A DNA stretch of 64,000 nucleotides from Clostridium sp. OF03-18AA (GTDB taxonomy: Bacteria > Bacillota > Clostridia > Lachnospirales > Lachnospiraceae), in the NCBI RefSeq assembly GCF_003478035.1, contig NZ_QUEP01000014.1:9738-73737 (forward strand), given 5' to 3'. Made by a program: the position numbers and the translations under genes. Below are positions 52,197-61,296 of this stretch, piece after piece. Position 1 is the first letter of the stretch, and the number at the start of each line of letters is the position of its first letter. A model generated the notes under the pieces. That model did no database searches. It saw only the letters and a program-made list of their open reading frames with translations, and had not been told where the DNA came from.

Positions 52197-55130
52197 TTAC
52201 TCAAATAACGGTTTGATCTCCTTGAACAGTTCCCTGTCCGCCTTGATCTTATCCTCATTTCCGACTACACACACAGCTCCTGTCTCAAGGACTGCCTTTG
52301 TGATCGGTGCGAGGGCGCGGATATCTTCCACGGTCGCGTTTAAGATCTCCTCGCGCTCTTTTTTCAGCATCTCATCCGTCACTCCGGAATACCATGCGGA
52401 GAGTCCGCGGCTTCCCTTTAAGGACGGCGTCAGCGGAGTATCAATATCGCTAATGGTTCCGATGACATATTTTGTCATCGTGCGCTCATCCGCCTCGAAA
52501 TTCTCCAGATAATCCGGAATTCCGAGATAGATATCATCACTCTTCTTCACCTCCGGATCACGGTAGGAGACAAAATATCCCTCACCGGAACGCCCGATGC
52601 CGCTCATGCAGCCGTATGCACCGCCTTTCACGCGGATGTTGATCCAGAGATAATCATAGCTTAACATCACTTTTAAGATCCGCAGCGCGCCTGTGTAGGA
52701 ATATCCGCTTCCCGCGAAGGTTCCGCAGTGTGCCACATAGTTGACCTTGGAGGAGGAAGTAAAGCCCTCATTTCTGTTCTCCTTCGGTGCTGTGAACGGA
52801 TAGATTTTTCCGGTTCCTGCCGGGATCTTCTCAGAAAGCTTCTTCATCGCGCCTTCCAGATAAGAGAATCCTTCCTGGTCAGCTGTGTAGCTGACTGTCA
52901 TGTTCTCTCTCGTAAAGAGCGCTGCCATCACACGCTTCAGGCCGGCAATGATCTCGTCTTTCTTTGTCTCAAAGTTCTTTGCCAGGTCCTCTAAGAATTT
53001 ATAGTATCCGATCCCGCCTGTCATATCGTTGAAATAGGAAGTATCGGAGAAGTAGGAGGTCGCTCTCGCAACGGCCGCCGTGTGACCGGATCCCATGAGT
53101 TTCATCTGGGACTTTGACTTTCCTTCGCTCAAGATCTCATTTAAGCGCTTTTCATCATCGAGAACCGAGCGGTTGATGATCTCTTCCAGGATCTCGAATC
53201 CAAAGTCAAGTTTCTCATAGAGGACTCTCGCGCTGCAAACGAAAACTCCTGTGAAGCTTCCCGCTTTCGCAAGATCCGGGTAGGAGGTTACGGAGAAGGA
53301 AACACCGCCGCTGTTTAAGAAGATCTCACTGCTCAGATCACTGTAGCTGTAGTTCTTCGTATCCACATATCCGAGGACGGATTTTAAGAGTCCGAGATAC
53401 GGCAGGTCTTCCATCGGAACCCGGTTCGTATTGAAGAGGACTTTCAGATATCCGATCCCGGATGTAAACATCTCGTGGCGGACCACGGTGATGCCGTCAA
53501 GCTTTGTCTCCTCAAAGATCAGCTTCGCAGGCTCTCTTCCGATCTCATCTCTCGTCAGCATCGGGATCTTCTCGAGGTCTTCCTTCGGGGACGGGGTGTC
53601 CTGGTACTCTTTTAATTCCTTTGTCTGGCGGACCAGCGCATCGATTTCCTCTTTGGAGAGGCTGTCCTTGTATTCCTTTAACTTCTTTGCAGTCTGCTCT
53701 TCGATCCGGGCGGTAAGGTTCTTCTTCGGGCTTGCGATCACAACCGCCTCATATGGGTTGTCGAGAAGGTATGTCCTGATAAGTCCTTCAAAATATCCAT
53801 AGTCAGCGCCTTCTTTTAAGGCTGCGAAGGTCTCCTCATACTCTAAGTGCATCATCGGATCGCCGCCGTAGAGCCAGCTGTCCAGGCACTGGAGACCGTA
53901 CATGAGTCCCTTCGGCGCAGAACCGTAGTCCGCCTCGCGGTACTGGAATTCGTAGTTGTTGATCCCGGCCTTCAGGCTCTTTTTCTCGATGCCGCCGTCC
54001 ACCAGTTTTCTCAGTGTGGATTTTACAACTTTCACGAACTCATCTTTCTGCTCACGCTCTGCATTCTTTGCGATCACGGAGAAATACGGCTGCAGGATCC
54101 CATACTCGTAGCCGCCCATGATATCGTCGCCGATCCCCGCGTCTAAGAGTGCTTTTTTAAGCGGTGCGCCCGGCGCATCTAAGAGCACATACTCCAGGAT
54201 CTGGAACGCCACATACTCCTTCGGGGAGAGCTCGTTTCCGGCCTGCGTGTTGATCGAGAGGTAAGTCGCATGGTCAAGGCTCTCAGACTCGGAGACGGAA
54301 TAGAAGATCTCCCTCTCGATCGGCTCCTTGAATTTTTTCTGGATCCGGATCTCGGAATCGATCTCTTTTCTGTCGTACTTTCCGAGATATTCCTCATCGA
54401 GCCATTTTAATTTTTCCGCCATGTCCATATCTCCGTAGAGGTAGATATAGCTGTTGGACGGGTGATAATATTTATGATAAAACGCAAGATAATCCTCGTA
54501 AGTCAGCTTAACGATGTCCTCCGGGTCTCCGCCGGACTCCACGCCATAGCAGGTATCCGGGAACATTGCCGTGTGGATGAAGCTGTCCAGAACGCTCTCC
54601 GGAGAGGAAAACACCCCTTTCATCTCGTTGTATACAACGCCGTTGTAGGTGATCTCATCTTCCGGACTCTCGAGCTCATAGTGCCAGCCTTCCTGCATGA
54701 AGATCTTCTTCTCTTTTCCGATATTCGGATGGAAGACGGCGTCCATATATACGTCCATAAGGTTCTGGAAATCCGTCTCATTGCAGCTCGCGATCGGGTA
54801 CACGGTCTTGTCCGGGTAGGTCATCGCGTTTAAGAATGTATTCAAAGATCCCTTTACAAGTTCCACAAACGGGTCCTTCACCGGGAATTTATCAGATCCG
54901 CAGAGCACGGTGTGCTCGATGATGTGCGGAACACCGGTGCTGTCCGCCGGCGGTGTCCGGAAACCGATGCAGAATACTTTGTTGTCATCCTCGTTGCTCA
55001 TGAGGAAAATATTTGCCCCTGTTTTTTTATGCTCTAAGATCATACCGTCGGAATTCAGTTCCGGGATATGTTTTACCTGCCGAAGACGATACGCGTCAAG
55101 GGCTTTGACTGATTCGATCTGGCTCTCCAT
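52197..55130 (-). CDS. M16C insulinase-family metallopeptidase (presequence-protease-like)
   Basis: A 977-residue two-half zinc peptidase of the PreP/falcilysin subgroup. The inverted zinc motif HIIEH is at 69-73 (PHIIEHTVLCGSDKFP) with the distal Glu in the following MKGVFSSPESVLDSF helix. The long linker (about 430-520) is charged, and the second half has the SKVNYVAHCGTF and MSGIGRSGEG segments. Such enzymes degrade unstructured peptides in a closed chamber. ATG 55130 has an AAAGGA site; its leader holds a family-A repeat. Confidence 0.9.
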   Translation of the reverse strand: MESQIESVKALDAYRLRQVKHIPELNSDGMILEHKKTGANIFLMSNEDDNKVFCIGFRTPPADSTGVPHIIEHTVLCGSDKFPVKDPFVELVKGSLNTFLNAMTYPDKTVYPIASCNETDFQNLMDVYMDAVFHPNIGKEKKIFMQEGWHYELESPEDEITYNGVVYNEMKGVFSSPESVLDSFIHTAMFPDTCYGVESGGDPEDIVKLTYEDYLAFYHKYYHPSNSYIYLYGDMDMAEKLKWLDEEYLGKYDRKEIDSEIRIQKKFKEPIEREIFYSVSESESLDHATYLSINTQAGNELSPKEYVAFQILEYVLLDAPGAPLKKALLDAGIGDDIMGGYEYGILQPYFSVIAKNAEREQKDEFVKVVKSTLRKLVDGGIEKKSLKAGINNYEFQYREADYGSAPKGLMYGLQCLDSWLYGGDPMMHLEYEETFAALKEGADYGYFEGLIRTYLLDNPYEAVVIASPKKNLTARIEEQTAKKLKEYKDSLSKEEIDALVRQTKELKEYQDTPSPKEDLEKIPMLTRDEIGREPAKLIFEETKLDGITVVRHEMFTSGIGYLKVLFNTNRVPMEDLPYLGLLKSVLGYVDTKNYSYSDLSSEIFLNSGGVSFSVTSYPDLAKAGSFTGVFVCSARVLYEKLDFGFEILEEIINRSVLDDEKRLNEILSEGKSKSQMKLMGSGHTAAVARATSYFSDTSYFNDMTGGIGYYKFLEDLAKNFETKKDEIIAGLKRVMAALFTRENMTVSYTADQEGFSYLEGAMKKLSEKIPAGTGKIYPFTAPKENRNEGFTSSSKVNYVAHCGTFAGSGYSYTGALRILKVMLSYDYLWINIRVKGGAYGCMSGIGRSGEGYFVSYRDPEVKKSDDIYLGIPDYLENFEADERTMTKYVIGTISDIDTPLTPSLKGSRGLSAWYSGVTDEMLKKEREEILNATVEDIRALAPITKAVLETGAVCVVGNEDKIKADRELFKEIKPLFE

Positions 55131-55165
55131 GTCTGAAAAAATCCTTTCTTTTTTACGCTATAGTC

Positions 55166-55341
55166 GTAACCGAATTGCTCCGCACTTCGTGCTCCCGCAA
55201 TCCTGCCCCCCACATTCGTAATCCGCTCATTTTTTCTTCGAAAAAATGGCTACTTACTCATGTGGGGAGTGGGTCTCAAACTTATAATCCCGCCTGCAAG
55301 CAAGCTTGCGTCGGGCTTCTAAGCTTGATCCCCTTGGTTAC
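55166..55341 (-). repeat. Family-A structured repeat, copy A4 (cloverleaf form)
   Basis: GTAACC (55166-55171) pairs with GGTTAC (55336-55341), replacing the ATGATAC/GTATCAT stem of A3 by compensatory change. Arms GAATTGC/GCAATCC with GCAC-TTC-GTGC, CCCCACAT/ATGTGGGG and a long arm topped by GCAAGC-AA-GCTTGC follow. Its left end sits 36 bp upstream of the M16 gene; its right end overlaps the stop of the YdcF-like gene. Confidence 0.65.
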
Positions 55342-56165
55342 ATATTCCCCACAAATTTATCTTTTAATATCGCAAAACACTCTCTCACGCAAAAATGTAC
55401 AAACAGCACGGGATCCGACTTTGCGGAGATGCCGCTGACGTTGGGGAGGCCGACGTGGCGGGCGATCCCTTTGGCGCGGAGTTCGTGGAAATTGCTGGTG
55501 AGAATCCCGACCCGGATCACGATCTCCTCATCCGGGGGGAGAAGATATCCGGATTCCGCCATGGCGGCGCGGAGTGTCGCACGGCGGATCCGCTCACGCT
55601 CTGTAATCAGCATTTTGCTGTATACCATATTTTCGTAAGTGCTGCGGGATGATTCCTCAAGAAGCAGCTGGTAATCCGGGACTCCGCGGCTCTTCATGTA
55701 GCGGTACATGGCGGATGCCTCCGTCACGTCCTCGTCATCCCCCTGTCCGCCGGAAAGCACAAATACCGTGTTCGGATGATATGCCGCGTACTCCACAGCC
55801 TTTTCCAGACGCCGCTCCAGCGTGCGGCTGATCGTATTTCCGCGCACCTGCGCACCGAGAACGATCACATAATTGACGCTCTCTTTCTGAAAAGACAGCG
55901 CGCCGAATCCCATAAGGAGCTCCACAACGATGAAGATAAATGCGATCGCTGAAAAGAATGTGATCACAGCTACCTCGATCTGCACCGGTACTCTGTCACG
56001 GATCCTCGGATAAAACTTTCCCACGGCCACCATGATAAAAAATCCCAGCGCCAGCACGATCCAGATGGCGGAAAATGAGGTTCCCGCACCGGAGTAGATC
56101 ACGATCACACCATAATAAATGAGACACAATATTCCCAGGATGCCAAAAATTACTGTCACGATCAT
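55338..56165 (-). CDS. YdcF/SanA-like DUF218 membrane protein
   Basis: A 275-residue protein with three or four TM helices in the first ~95 residues and a cytoplasmic or extracellular DUF218 domain. The domain has YVIVLGAQVRGNTISRTLERRLEKA, SGGQGDDE, EESSRSTYENMVYSK and LTSNFHELRAKGIA, the hallmark of the SanA/YdcF family (SAM-binding in E. coli YdcF, envelope barrier in SanA). The AGGAGGC site directly touches ATG 56165; GTG 56159, two codons later, has better spacing and may be the real start. Confidence 0.85.
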   Translation of the reverse strand: MIVTVIFGILGILCLIYYGVIVIYSGAGTSFSAIWIVLALGFFIMVAVGKFYPRIRDRVPVQIEVAVITFFSAIAFIFIVVELLMGFGALSFQKESVNYVIVLGAQVRGNTISRTLERRLEKAVEYAAYHPNTVFVLSGGQGDDEDVTEASAMYRYMKSRGVPDYQLLLEESSRSTYENMVYSKMLITERERIRRATLRAAMAESGYLLPPDEEIVIRVGILTSNFHELRAKGIARHVGLPNVSGISAKSDPVLFVHFCVRECFAILKDKFVGNM

Positions 56166-56225
56166 GCCTCCTTTCTAAATCCTGCACGCAGCCATTCAGC
56201 TTTGTCTTCTTTCCGGATCCGGATC

Positions 56226-57455
56226 TTACTCCGCCTCTTTCTTGCGGAGAATATCGTACTGCTCCACTTCCCCGTCCAGATCGATATAAAGGATCTGTTT
56301 CGGATGCGGTGCGCTCTCCTGACTCTCGCCTTCCTCTGTGTAGATGCCGCGGACAAGCGCGGAAATATTTCTTCCATCCGGCTTCATGATCTCGATCGTC
56401 TCGCCGACAGAGAATTTATTCTTCTGCTCGATCTTCGCGAATCCTCTCGCATCCCGCTCTTCCACGGTTCCGAGGTAGATATAGTTCTTCACGTAAGTAT
56501 TGCTGTCATAGATCTGGGTCTCGGAAGTCGGTTTTCCGAAGTAGAAGCCTGTGGTAAACTCACGATACGTACACTTTCCGATTTCTTCCTTGTACCACTC
56601 CATGTTCGCCTTATATTTTTCCGGGTCCTCCAGATAATCATCGATCGCTTTGCGATAGGTTCTCGCGACAGTCGCCACGTAGAGGGCCGTCTTCATGCGT
56701 CCCTCGATCTTAAAGCTGTCGATCCCCGCATCGATCATCTCCGGCACATGTTCGATCATGCAGAGATCCTTGGAGTTGAAGATATAAGTTCCGCGCTCAT
56801 TCTCATAGACCGGCATGTACTCGCCCGGTCTTGTCTCCTCGACAACGGAATATTTCCAGCGGCACGGATGGGTACAGGCACCCTGGTTCGCGTCGCGCCC
56901 CGTAAAGAAGTTGCTGAGCAGACATCTTCCGGAATAGGAGATGCACATGGCGCCGTGGATAAAGCTCTCGATCTCCATGTCCTCCGGGATGTGCGCGCGG
57001 ATCTCTTTGATCTCCTTTAAAGATAACTCTCTGGCGGAGACGACGCGTTTTGCGCCGAGTTCATGCCAGAAAAGGTAAGTTCCATAGTTTGTATTGTTCG
57101 CCTGTGTGCTGATATGGATCTCCATATCCGGGAGAACTCTCTTTGCGATCGTAAAGACACCCGGATCCGAGATGATCAGCGCGTCCGGACGGATCGTCTT
57201 TAATTCCTCAAAATATGCCTCCACGCCCGGGAGGTCATCGTTGTGTGCGAGGATATTCGCCGTGATATATACCTTTACGCCGTGGTCATGGGCAAATTTG
57301 ATCCCTTCCATGATCTCTTCGTTCGTAAAGTTTTTTGCTTTGGCGCGGAGTCCGAATGCCTCACCGCCGAGATATACGGCATCGGCGCCGTAGATCACGG
57401 CCGTCTTTAAGACATCAAGGCTTCCTGCCGGAATCAGAAGTTCCGTTTTTCTCAT
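56226..57455 (-). CDS. Peptidase U32-family tRNA hydroxylation protein (TrhP-like)
   Basis: A 409-residue member of the U32 family. It begins KTELLIPAGSLDVLKTAVIYGADAVY and carries the four-cysteine cluster MCISYSGRCLLSNF...GACTHPCRW. Despite the peptidase name, B. subtilis TrhP1/TrhP2 (YrrN/YrrO) and E. coli TrhP use prephenate to make 5-hydroxyuridine in tRNA; the adjacent TrmR-like methyltransferase supports this function. One copy is present in place of the Bacillus pair. ATG 57455 lies 2 nt after the methyltransferase stop. Confidence 0.87.
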   Translation of the reverse strand: MRKTELLIPAGSLDVLKTAVIYGADAVYLGGEAFGLRAKAKNFTNEEIMEGIKFAHDHGVKVYITANILAHNDDLPGVEAYFEELKTIRPDALIISDPGVFTIAKRVLPDMEIHISTQANNTNYGTYLFWHELGAKRVVSARELSLKEIKEIRAHIPEDMEIESFIHGAMCISYSGRCLLSNFFTGRDANQGACTHPCRWKYSVVEETRPGEYMPVYENERGTYIFNSKDLCMIEHVPEMIDAGIDSFKIEGRMKTALYVATVARTYRKAIDDYLEDPEKYKANMEWYKEEIGKCTYREFTTGFYFGKPTSETQIYDSNTYVKNYIYLGTVEERDARGFAKIEQKNKFSVGETIEIMKPDGRNISALVRGIYTEEGESQESAPHPKQILYIDLDGEVEQYDILRKKEAE

Positions 57456-57457
57456 AA

Positions 57458-58114
57458 CTAATCCTTTCCTGACCTGTTTTTTACACTGAGCGCGACCCCA
57501 TCGCCCACCGGCAGGATCGAAGTCTCAAATTCATCCATATGTTTCAATGTATACAAATACTCTCTCATTCTCTCATGGATCGTGCGGTCCCGACGCTCCA
57601 CCGCATAGCGGGATTCCATGATCGTCCCGTCCTGCAGGACATTGTCAGACATTAAGAGTCCGCCGTCTCTCAGCAGGCGCAGGATATCCGGCAGCCAGTT
57701 GATATACTGCCCCTTTGCCGCGTCCATGAAGATAAAATCAAAGGAGCCGGAAAGCCCCGCGAGGATCTCCCCGGCGTCGCCCTCCAGCAGCGTGATCTTT
57801 TCTTCCATCCCTGCGAGGCGGAAATTTTCCTTCGCCTCCGGGATCCTTTTTTCATATTTTTCGATTGTCGTGATCCGGCAGTTTTCCGGCATTACAGACG
57901 CCATCAAAAGCGCTGAATACCCCACCGCCGTTCCGACTTCCAGGATCCTGGCAGGGGAAACAAGCGTCACCATTGTCTTTAAAAGTGCCGCCGTCTCCCT
58001 GCGGATGATCGGAACTCTGTTTTTTACCGCAGTCTCCGCGATCTGTTCAATGAGCTCCCCATCCCCCTGATCCAGGGAATTTATATAAGCCGTAAGTCTG
58101 TTTTCCGTGATCAT
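57458..58114 (-). CDS. trmR: Class I O-methyltransferase, tRNA 5-hydroxyuridine type (TrmR-like)
   Basis: A 218-residue SAM-dependent O-methyltransferase. The SAM site is LEVGTAVGYSALLMA, the metal/catalytic Asp in DFIFMDAAKGQY, and a DNVLQDG motif follows, as in the caffeoyl-CoA O-methyltransferase-like fold. By synteny with yrrM next to yrrO it should convert 5-hydroxyuridine in tRNA to 5-methoxyuridine. Its ATG overlaps the stop of the MltG-like gene (ATGA), and the U32 gene follows, giving a two-step modification cassette. Confidence 0.85.
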   Translation of the reverse strand: MITENRLTAYINSLDQGDGELIEQIAETAVKNRVPIIRRETAALLKTMVTLVSPARILEVGTAVGYSALLMASVMPENCRITTIEKYEKRIPEAKENFRLAGMEEKITLLEGDAGEILAGLSGSFDFIFMDAAKGQYINWLPDILRLLRDGGLLMSDNVLQDGTIMESRYAVERRDRTIHERMREYLYTLKHMDEFETSILPVGDGVALSVKNRSGKD

Positions 58115-58515
58115 GATTTCGTATCTTCCTTCGCAGCATCTTCCGGACTTTCCTTTAAAATATCGATCAGCTCTTTGGAGTCCTTCGATGTATTTAACTC
58201 ATAGGTTCCGGCCTTCACCTCGTATCCATAGCATTTTGCCTGGATCGTAAAGGTACGCGGATCACGGATCAGGCCGGCTTTCTTTAAGATCTTTCCGACC
58301 TCTTCCACCGACTCGTTTCCGGTGAGCTTCACGCTCTTCTCTGTTCCCGGCTCCGCCTCCATCGCCGGCGCATAGAAGATCCCGTGGCCAAAGGAGTAGG
58401 CACTTCTCGCCCCGGTGACGATCAGGATGGCAGCAAGTCCATACAGGATGATCCGTCCGGATGTGCTGATGACAAACAGGCTGATCTTGTTGATTTCTCG
58501 TGTTATCTTGCTCAT
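58111..58515 (-). CDS. Truncated MltG/YceG-like membrane protein without catalytic domain
   Basis: A 134-residue protein. ATG 58515 follows AAGGGGAAT. A TM helix (about 18-38) is followed by an extracellular region with the MltG N-terminal LysM-like fold: VKLTGNESVEEVGKILKKAGLIRD...YEVKAGTYELNTSKDSKELI. Full MltG (~340 aa) has a C-terminal endolytic transglycosylase domain with a catalytic Glu; nothing of it remains here, and the stop sits inside the next gene's start. It occupies the synteny position of B. subtilis yrrL (mltG). Perhaps a regulator or decoy of another MltG. Confidence 0.8.
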   Translation of the reverse strand: MSKITREINKISLFVISTSGRIILYGLAAILIVTGARSAYSFGHGIFYAPAMEAEPGTEKSVKLTGNESVEEVGKILKKAGLIRDPRTFTIQAKCYGYEVKAGTYELNTSKDSKELIDILKESPEDAAKEDTKS

Positions 58516-58539
58516 ATCATTCCCCTTGCAGGTAGCTCC

Positions 58540-58671
58540 GCCGTGTATCTTCTTGTTTTCATGTGCATGAAAACAAGAAGCCGGGGGCGTTCTCCCTATA
58601 CTGAGCTGTGCCAAAAATTGCTTATGCAAGCAAGCTTGCAACACAATTTTCAGCCCAGCTCAGTGCACGGC
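58540..58671 (-). repeat. Family-A structured repeat, copy A2
   Basis: GCCGTG (58540-58545) pairs with CACGGC (58666-58671). Inside are a perfect 14-bp stem CTTCTTGTTTTCAT/ATGAAAACAAGAAG (58549-58562/58567-58580) and an arm CTGAGCTG/CAGCTCAG with AATTG/CAATT and the invariant TGCAAGC-AA-GCTTGCA. It lies between rnj and the MltG-like gene, 14 nt past the rnj stop. Confidence 0.62.
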
Positions 58672-58684
58672 TAACTGGGTTCAT

Positions 58685-60361
58685 TTAAACTTCCATGATG
58701 ATTGGAAGGATCATCGGGTTTCTCTTGATGCGCTTCCATAAGAAGTCGCTTAAGCTGTCGCGGATAATGTTCTTGATCTTGCCCCAGTCGGATACGTGGC
58801 GCTCTAAGCAGTCTGCAACAGCCTGATCCACGATCGCCTGTGCCTCCTCCATCAGATCCTCAGACTCACGCACGTAGACAAATCCGCGGGACACGATATC
58901 CGGTCCAGAGAGCAGGAGATTGGAGTGTTTCTCAAGTGTCAGGACAACGATAATGATACCGTTCTGGGCAAGGTTCTGGCGGTCACGGAGAACAATATTT
59001 CCGACATCGCCGACACCGAGTCCGTCAACGAGAACGCCGCCGGCCTGTACATGATCGATCACATCTGCGCCGCTCTCACCGATCTCGAGCACATCTCCTG
59101 TGTGGAGCATCACAACGTTCTCCTTCGGGATGCCGAGAGAAATCGCAAGCTCCTTCTGTGCCATTCTGTGGCGGTACTCACCGTGGATCGGGATCGCATA
59201 TTTCGGACGTACCAGAGAATAAACGAGTTTGATCTCCTCCTGGCATGCATGCCCGGATACATGGGTATCCTGGGAAATTACGGTCGCGCCCTTCATGGAG
59301 AGTTCGTTGATAACTCTCGATACGGCTTTCTCATTTCCCGGGATCGGGGTAGAACTTAAAACGACAACATCGCGCGGGGTAATGGATACTTTTCTGTGCA
59401 TGGAGGACGCCATTCTGGAGAGAGCCGCCATGGACTCACCCTGGCTTCCTGTCGTGATGAGGACGGTATCCTCCTCCTTATAGTTCTTTAACTGCTCGAT
59501 ATCGATCAGGGTTCCGTCCGGGATGTTGATATATCCGAGTTCCTGTGCGGTTCCGATGACATTGACCATGCTGCGGCCTTCCACAACGACTTTTCTTCCG
59601 TACTTGCAGGCGGAGTTGATGACCTGCTGCACGCGGTCCACGTTGGAAGCGAATGTCGCAACGATGATCCTGTTCTGCTGGTGCTCAGCGAAGATCGCAT
59701 CGAACGTCTTTCCGACCGTCTTCTCGGACATCGTAAAGCCAGGACGGATCGCGTTCGTGGAATCACATAAAAGTGCGAGCACGCCTTTCTTTCCGAGCTC
59801 CGCAAGTCTCTGGAGATCGGTCACGTCACCGAACACCGGCGTGTAGTCGATCTTGAAGTCACCGGTATTTAAGATGATTCCCGCCGGTGTAAATACAGCA
59901 AGAGCAGCCGCGTCCTCGATCGAGTGGTTCATCTTGATAAATTCCACGCGGAAGCAGCCGAGATTGATGGACTGTCCGTGTTTTACAACCTTGCGCTTTA
60001 CGCTGCGCAGCATGTTGTTCTCTTCGAGTTTATGGTCGATCAGTCCCATAGTCAGCTTGGTCGCATAGACCGGCGCGTTCACCATTTTTAACACGTACGG
60101 AAGCGCACCGATATGGTCCTCATGGCCGTGGGTGATGACAAATCCTTTTACCTTCTCATAGTTATCTTTTAAGTAGGTTACATCCGGAATGACAAGGTCG
60201 ATTCCAAGCATATCGTCGCTCGGAAATGCGAGTCCGCAGTCCATCACGATAATGCTGTCGCCGTACTCGATGGCTGTCATGTTCATTCCGATCTGTTCCA
60301 GTCCCCCGAGAGGGATAATTTTGACTTTACAGTTTTCTGTATCATTTTTCACGTTCTTCAC
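58685..60361 (-). CDS. rnj: Ribonuclease J
   Basis: A 558-residue metallo-beta-lactamase-fold ribonuclease with 5'-3' exo- and endonuclease activity in mRNA decay and rRNA maturation. HGHEDH (78-83) binds zinc; further motifs are HSIEDA, the GDFK ligand Asp and the beta-CASP segment TGSQGES; the C-terminal HGEYRH and SGHAC motifs are typical. It starts with GTG 60361, with GAGG nine nt upstream, inside the last codons of fur (20-bp overlap), so the two are translationally linked. Confidence 0.95.
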   Translation of the reverse strand: MKNVKNDTENCKVKIIPLGGLEQIGMNMTAIEYGDSIIVMDCGLAFPSDDMLGIDLVIPDVTYLKDNYEKVKGFVITHGHEDHIGALPYVLKMVNAPVYATKLTMGLIDHKLEENNMLRSVKRKVVKHGQSINLGCFRVEFIKMNHSIEDAAALAVFTPAGIILNTGDFKIDYTPVFGDVTDLQRLAELGKKGVLALLCDSTNAIRPGFTMSEKTVGKTFDAIFAEHQQNRIIVATFASNVDRVQQVINSACKYGRKVVVEGRSMVNVIGTAQELGYINIPDGTLIDIEQLKNYKEEDTVLITTGSQGESMAALSRMASSMHRKVSITPRDVVVLSSTPIPGNEKAVSRVINELSMKGATVISQDTHVSGHACQEEIKLVYSLVRPKYAIPIHGEYRHRMAQKELAISLGIPKENVVMLHTGDVLEIGESGADVIDHVQAGGVLVDGLGVGDVGNIVLRDRQNLAQNGIIIVVLTLEKHSNLLLSGPDIVSRGFVYVRESEDLMEEAQAIVDQAVADCLERHVSDWGKIKNIIRDSLSDFLWKRIKRNPMILPIIMEV

Positions 60362-60827
60362 GATTCATAACCTCTTTCTTTTTTTCTTCATTTTTCCTGC
60401 ACTCACTGCAAAGTCCGTAGAGCTTTACCTCGTGGTTCATCACGAGAAAGCCCAGTTTCTCCATCACTTCCGCCTCCAGGCTGTCTAAAAGGTCCGATTC
60501 CAGGGAATACACCTTTCCGCAGCCTGTGCAGATGGCATGGTGATGGCGGTGTCCCGATGCGCTTTCTTCACCGTTCAGCTCATACCGGGTAAAACCGTCA
60601 TCAAATGTGACTTTGTCGATTACATGCAGATCTAAAAGGACCTGGACAGTCCTGTATATCGTAGCCAGTCCGATCTCCGGGCTGTTTACTTTCGCCAGAT
60701 CATAGATTTCTTCCGCGGTCAGATGTTCCGCCGGGTGCGACGCAATAATATCCAGCACGATCATACGCTGATTTGTCACTTTTAATCCTGCCTTGCGAAG
60801 CAGTCCTTTTACTGTCTCATCGTTCAT
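60342..60827 (-). CDS. fur: Fur-family metalloregulator
   Basis: A 161-residue regulator; ATG 60827 follows GGGAGACGAG. The winged helix (about 10-80) includes QRMIVLDIIASHPAEHLTAEEIYDLAK and IGLATIYRTVQVLLD. The metal site has HRHHHAICTGCGKV (Cys-x2-Cys) and a second pair in LCSECRK, plus histidines expected for the regulatory site. It could sense iron (Fur), zinc (Zur) or peroxide (PerR); the exact class is not decidable from the sequence. Overlaps rnj. Confidence 0.9.
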   Translation of the reverse strand: MNDETVKGLLRKAGLKVTNQRMIVLDIIASHPAEHLTAEEIYDLAKVNSPEIGLATIYRTVQVLLDLHVIDKVTFDDGFTRYELNGEESASGHRHHHAICTGCGKVYSLESDLLDSLEAEVMEKLGFLVMNHEVKLYGLCSECRKNEEKKKEVMNREEREK

Positions 60828-60928
60828 TTTCTCGTCTCCCAACATCTATCCCGCAAAAATTTACTCAGTCTTATCTCCGTCAGATAAGACCGGGTCAAAC
60901 GCCCGTTGTGGGCGCGCATTGTCTTATT

Positions 60929-61198
60929 TTACTGTTTTTCCAGATCCACGTCGTCAAGAAGCTCTGCGAAGATCTTCATGAGTCCTTCCAGCTCGTCCTC
61001 ATCTTCCACGAACTCATAGAGGGCATCCGCCTCCTCAGCGCCGGACATATCCTTTAAGATATAGCAGTCACCTTCCTCATCGTCATCTTCCGCATCTGTG
61101 ACGAGAAGATAGTTCGCTCCGTTTAATTTTGTCTCTTCCACAACGTAAAATTCGAGTGTCTGGTCATCGTCGACCAGTGTGATTTTTCTCTCTTCCAT
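60929..61198 (-). CDS. DUF1292 family protein
   Basis: An 89-residue acidic protein of DUF1292 (B. subtilis YrzB). It starts ERKITLVDDDQTLEFYVVEETKLNG and has the family's DCYILKDMSGA segment, followed by clusters of Asp/Glu. Function unknown; the gene lies between fur and ruvX as in related Clostridia. ATG 61198 follows CAGGAG. Confidence 0.88.
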   Translation of the reverse strand: MEERKITLVDDDQTLEFYVVEETKLNGANYLLVTDAEDDDEEGDCYILKDMSGAEEADALYEFVEDEDELEGLMKIFAELLDDVDLEKQ

Positions 61199-61296
61199 AC
61201 ATATTCTCCTGTTTGCTGCAGCCCACAGCCGGGCCACCTGCCGAGTGTTTCCTGTTTTCGTAGTTACACGTTTCGTTCTCAGTCTTCCTGACGATC

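Noticed and set aside
56202..57020. Open frame of 272 codons opposite the U32 gene
   Set aside because: Antisense shadow of a well-supported gene.
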